A model generated the notes under the pieces. The model made no database searches. It had not been told where the DNA came from and was given only the letters and a program-made list of their open reading frames with translations. A program made the position numbers and the translations under genes. This document shows positions 28,568-28,687 of a DNA stretch of 28,687 nt, piece after piece; within the stretch, counting starts at the first letter, position 1, and every line of letters begins with the position of its first letter. This DNA is from a virus: IMG/VR virus record IMGVR_UViG_3300025266_000036, positions 1 to 28,687 of that record, one strand, 5' to 3'.

Positions 28568-28687
28568 AATATATAAATTAAATTTTGGTGTTGTCAATAC
28601 ACGCAACACCTCGTGTTTTATTTATTTTAATATCTATATTCTTGCTAACTGAATACCCATTAAGTCTTAAAAGGTTTTTAGCCTTTA
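28503..28687. repeat. terminal direct repeat, right copy
   Basis: Identical over 185 bases to 1..185. See the left copy; together they show that the sequence closes on itself. Confidence 0.93.
28578..28687 (-). CDS. 53-aa protein gene, 3' part (duplicate of 76..237)
   Basis: The same frame as 76..237, here missing its first codons because the window ends. It is not an extra gene. Confidence 0.65.
   Translation of the reverse strand, partial: KAKNLLRLNGYSVSKNIDIKINKTRGVACIDNTKI

Noticed and set aside
28568-28609. Longer SSB frame starting at 28609
   Set aside because: It would need a GTG start and overlaps the end of the 53-aa gene; the ATG at 28567 gives a normal SSB N-terminus.
1-28687. 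CRISPR arrays, integrase, CI-like repressor, tRNA genes
   Set aside because: No regularly spaced repeats, no recombinase signature and no cloverleaf were seen on either strand.

Overview
This window reads as one complete small tailed-phage genome (siphovirus type) of a Bacteroidota host, most likely a flavobacterium. The last 185 bases repeat the first 185 exactly (1..185 = 28503..28687), as expected when a circular or circularly permuted genome is assembled past its own start, giving a unit of 28,502 bp. The host guess rests on very AT-rich DNA, almost no Shine-Dalgarno sequences before start codons, two promoters matching the Bacteroidota TTG / TAnnTTTG form, and proteins resembling those of flavobacterial phages. 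I see no integrase, CI-type repressor, tRNA or CRISPR array, so a lytic lifestyle is the simplest reading. All genes lie on the minus strand and are packed tightly, with many ATGA and TAATG stop/start overlaps.

Layout in the direction of transcription (decreasing coordinates, crossing the window ends): (1) From an early-type promoter at about 1090: two small proteins, a Rad52-like annealing protein, a 53-aa protein, SSB, a RecA-like ATPase, a sigma-factor-like protein, two PD-(D/E)XK-like nucleases and small conserved proteins, ending at 25748. (2) From an early-type promoter at about 25730: a ParB-like protein, a Mom-like DNA-modification protein, a 5'-3' exonuclease, a DnaA-domain-IV-like protein, small proteins and a DNA methyltransferase (to 21019). 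(3) Small and large terminase subunits (20982 to 19508). (4) From a third early-type promoter at about 19450: a run of microproteins, several Cys-rich (to 18047). (5) Tail module: assembly chaperone with a probable -1 frameshift, tail completion proteins, two large tail proteins and the tape measure (17906 to 10921). (6) Head module: XkdF-type protease, scaffold, major capsid protein (10886 to 8159), then a separately terminated tail-tube gene. (7) Head-tail connection, portal, tail fibre with an arabinofuranosidase-B-like domain, endolysin, holin and a NinG-like nuclease (7393 to 1194).

Two promoter classes stand out. Three early-type promoters share a 24-bp element invariant at 21 positions. 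Five structural or packaging units are preceded by an exact 9-mer, CGTTATATA, in four cases only 3-6 nt before the ATG. Because the phage also carries an ECF-like sigma-factor gene, a plausible model is that host RNA polymerase reads the early promoters and the phage sigma factor then redirects it to the CGTTATATA promoters. At least nineteen genes under about 60 codons were found by reading the gaps between longer genes; most are supported by exact stop/start coupling.
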